7,505 bases of DNA from the NCBI GenBank assembly GCA_045536015.1, contig JAZSMS010000029.1:1-7505 (forward strand), given 5' to 3'. Position 1 is the first letter of the stretch; every line of letters starts with the position of its first letter. The stretch is from JAZSMS01 sp045536015. Lineage in GTDB: Bacteria; Bacillota; Clostridia; Christensenellales; QALW01. Below the pieces are notes generated by a model. That model was not told the DNA's origin and did no database searches. It was given only the letters and a program-made list of their open reading frames with translations. Positions 5,958-7,505 of the stretch are shown here, piece by piece. The position numbers and the translations under genes are program-made.

Positions 5958-6317
5958 TTGAAGGAATCGGGCGAGATGTATTTAGAGTCAATTTACGTGC
6001 TGGTTAACCAAAAGCAAAAGGTGCGTTCCATTGACGTTGCCGAACGCATGAATTATTCTAAGCCAAGCGTAAGCAGGGCAGTGGGCTTGCTTAAAAAGCG
6101 CGGCTTTATTTTAGTTGACGCGGACGGTTATATAACTTTAACTGATGAAGGTAAGCAAACTGCCGAAAGTATTTTTGAGCGTCACACTATTTTGACTAAA
6201 ATGCTTGTTGCAATAGGTGTTGATGAAAAAACAGCAGCGGAGGATGCCTGCCGAATGGAGCATATTATAAGCGAGCAAACGCTGGAAGCAATAAAACAAC
6301 ATTTAGAAAAAATTTGA
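5958..6317 (+). CDS. DtxR/MntR-family metal-dependent transcriptional repressor
   Basis: This 119-residue cytosolic regulator has a winged helix-turn-helix (about 6-62; SIDVAERMNYSKPSVSRAVGL is the HTH) and a helical dimerisation and metal-binding domain (about 63-119). It ends without the SH3-like third domain of DtxR, so it resembles MntR in size. By eye alignment the primary metal ligands match the iron-type DtxR set: M7, C98, E101 and H102 (DtxR M10, C102, E105, H106). H76 matches DtxR H79, but the other ancillary ligands E83 and H98 are T80 and A94 here. The start is TTG with AAAGGAGG upstream. It diverges from feoA, whose promoter carries a palindrome likely to be its target. I infer Fe(II)-dependent repression of feo; Mn(II) cannot be excluded. 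Confidence 0.93.
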   Translation: MKESGEMYLESIYVLVNQKQKVRSIDVAERMNYSKPSVSRAVGLLKKRGFILVDADGYITLTDEGKQTAESIFERHTILTKMLVAIGVDEKTAAEDACRMEHIISEQTLEAIKQHLEKI

Positions 6318-6325
6318 ACAAATAT

Positions 6326-6352
6326 AAATCCCCGAAAAATCGGGGATTTTTT
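6326..6352. terminator. Bidirectional intrinsic terminator between regulator and hydrolase genes
   Basis: A 10-bp stem AAATCCCCGA/TCGGGGATTT (6326-6335 with 6340-6349) has a loop of four A and is followed on + by six T (6347-6352). It begins 8 bases after the regulator stop. On the minus strand the stem is preceded by the hydrolase stop and followed by a weaker T-rich tract, so it probably ends both converging genes. Confidence 0.88.
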
Positions 6353-7421
6353 AATTATTAAACCAATTATTATCACTGCCAAGCAAAAGTGAATATGGGT
6401 TATTATAATCTTGTTTAAAATAAAAATCTGCACCCTTTAAGGCGGGGTAATAAACTATTGACCACATTGTTTTATCGTTGCCGTTTTGCGCCGCAGCTTT
6501 TAGGGCGTCTAAAACGTCGCTTTCACTTTTAGTGCTTTTTACTCTTTCGCTTAGCATATTAAAGCGGTCAATCGAACCTTGTGTGCCTATACCTGCTTTT
6601 TTGGACTCGGCAAGGTAGTGGTTTGTAACAACGCTTGTTTCAAAGACAAGCATTTGGTTATTAACGTATTCTACAACTACACTTTTGCCGCTTTGATCGG
6701 CAATGGCAAGATGGTGCGCGCTAGAGATAGAAGAATTCATATCAACGCTTTTTAAAAGCTCTATAGCCTCATCAACCGTTGTAGCCTTATCAAGCAAAAG
6801 GCGAATTGCAGAAGTTGTTGTAACGTCTGTTTTATCGGTAGCTTGGCTTGTTATTTCGTCGTCACCCGCCATTAAATCGGCAACGTAAAGACCTTTTTCG
6901 TTCATTCCGTCAAGCGGAACAAATATTGCCGCAAGTGACATAAGCTTATCGGGAATGCTTTTGTCGGGTAGCCAATCTTCGCCAAAGCCTAAAAAATTAA
7001 GGCTTGCAGTAGAAATTGACTCGTACCCATTGTTTGGCTTGGTGTGAACTATCATCGCATTACATTCGGTCCAATCAAAGTTTCTGCCAAACAAAACCTG
7101 CCCGTTTTTTGAAACGATACTGCTGCAGGCAAATGCGTTTGTATCGGTACTATTTTGTGCGGAATAGAAGCCGCCCGAGAGATATTCGGTTAAAAACTCG
7201 GCAAGTGCATCGTCTGATGCGGCACCGCCTGAAGCTAAAAATTCGTCAAGCCCGTAATCGCCGACAAATTCAAGTGAATAAAGACCGTTGCAAACCTTTT
7301 TAACCGTAAGTGCGGCAGTAATTTTTTGCCCAAACGAACTCCAAAAACCAATAAACAAAATTATAAGCACTAAAAGAAAAGCGCAAAGTGAAATAAGAAG
7401 TATTTTGATGCTTTTTTTCAT
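6351..7421 (-). CDS. Membrane-anchored Ntn hydrolase, choloylglycine / linear amide C-N hydrolase family
   Basis: This 356-residue protein has a basic N-terminus (MKKSIK) and one hydrophobic segment (about 7-27) with no clear cleavage site. A spacer of about 70 residues precedes the hydrolase core, so it is probably anchored outside the membrane. The core begins at FACSS, where C99 is the probable nucleophile, followed by GRNFDW with R113 and D116. Further family landmarks are DGMNEKGL (N174), TNH (N267) and DRF (R286). These match the Cys, Arg, Asp, Asn, Asn, Arg active-site series of bile salt hydrolases and penicillin V acylases. Members cleave non-peptide amide bonds; the substrate here is unknown. 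Classic enzymes start at the nucleophile Cys after Met removal, so this one would need proteolytic or autocatalytic removal of about 98 residues. AAAGGAG lies 7 bases before the ATG. It appears monocistronic. Confidence 0.85.
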   Translation of the reverse strand: MKKSIKILLISLCAFLLVLIILFIGFWSSFGQKITAALTVKKVCNGLYSLEFVGDYGLDEFLASGGAASDDALAEFLTEYLSGGFYSAQNSTDTNAFACSSIVSKNGQVLFGRNFDWTECNAMIVHTKPNNGYESISTASLNFLGFGEDWLPDKSIPDKLMSLAAIFVPLDGMNEKGLYVADLMAGDDEITSQATDKTDVTTTSAIRLLLDKATTVDEAIELLKSVDMNSSISSAHHLAIADQSGKSVVVEYVNNQMLVFETSVVTNHYLAESKKAGIGTQGSIDRFNMLSERVKSTKSESDVLDALKAAAQNGNDKTMWSIVYYPALKGADFYFKQDYNNPYSLLLGSDNNWFNN

Positions 7422-7428
7422 TTTTGTG

Positions 7429-7435
7429 CTCCTTT
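7429..7435 (-). promoter_or_regulatory. Ribosome binding site of the hydrolase gene
   Basis: AAAGGAG on the minus strand, 7 bases from the ATG at 7421, supports the long form that includes the membrane segment. Confidence 0.8.
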
Positions 7436-7453
7436 CTTTTAAGTTATAAAATC

Positions 7454-7482
7454 AGTTTATTATAAATACTAAATTTTGTCAA
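7454..7482 (-). promoter_or_regulatory. Promoter of the hydrolase gene
   Basis: On the minus strand TTGACA (7482-7477), a 17-bp spacer and TAAACT (7459-7454) lie about 32 bases upstream of the start codon. Both hexamers and the spacer length are identical to those of the feoA promoter, but no AGTTAGC palindrome is present, so it is probably not under the same repressor. Confidence 0.68.
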
Positions 7483-7505
7483 TATAGTAGCATTCTTTAG
7501 ACAAA

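Noticed and set aside
6182..6433. Minus-strand open frame running from the hydrolase 3' end into the regulator gene
   Set aside because: It spans the bidirectional terminator and is antisense to conserved DtxR-family coding sequence.

Overview
The window reads as a low-to-moderate GC Firmicute of class Clostridia, probably an anaerobic gut-type lineage. This rests on a clostridial-style FeoA/FeoB/Cys-rich-protein iron operon, AAAGGAG-type ribosome binding sites, a TTG-started DtxR-family regulator, Gram-positive-type promoters (TTGACA, 17 bp, TAAACT) and many compact intergenic hairpins. No species can be named from the sequence alone.

Layout. Positions 1-2990 (+) are the 3' part of an aromatic amino acid operon: the C-terminal part of chorismate synthase (aroC), a bifunctional chorismate mutase/prephenate dehydratase (pheA), and a shikimate dehydrogenase-shikimate kinase fusion (aroE-aroK). 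Each junction overlaps by 1 to 4 bases, so translation is probably coupled. Together they supply late shikimate-pathway steps and the first two steps of the phenylalanine branch. Positions 2991-3328 hold no convincing gene. They contain a run of hairpins, including an array with an AATATMAC spacer repeated about every 24 bases, and end in a perfect 16-bp stem that can terminate both converging operons.

Positions 3329-5775 (-) are an iron operon transcribed feoA, feoB, then a 54-residue Cys-rich single-pass membrane protein that overlaps the end of feoB by 8 bases. Two identical 18-base palindromes, AGTTAGCCATTGCTAACT, lie one just downstream of the feoA promoter and one over the -35 of a second promoter in front of feoB. 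The divergent gene at 5958-6317 (+) encodes a short DtxR-family metal-dependent repressor, the obvious candidate to bind them. The inferred circuit is that Fe(II)-loaded repressor blocks both promoters, and iron starvation releases FeoA, FeoB and the accessory protein.

Positions 6351-7421 (-) encode a membrane-anchored Ntn hydrolase of the choloylglycine hydrolase / linear amide C-N hydrolase family. It has its own promoter and shares a bidirectional terminator with the regulator gene. I see no mobile element, CRISPR array, tRNA or rRNA. Most of the window is recognisable housekeeping and iron-uptake biology; the least explained parts are the hairpin array and the substrate of the hydrolase.
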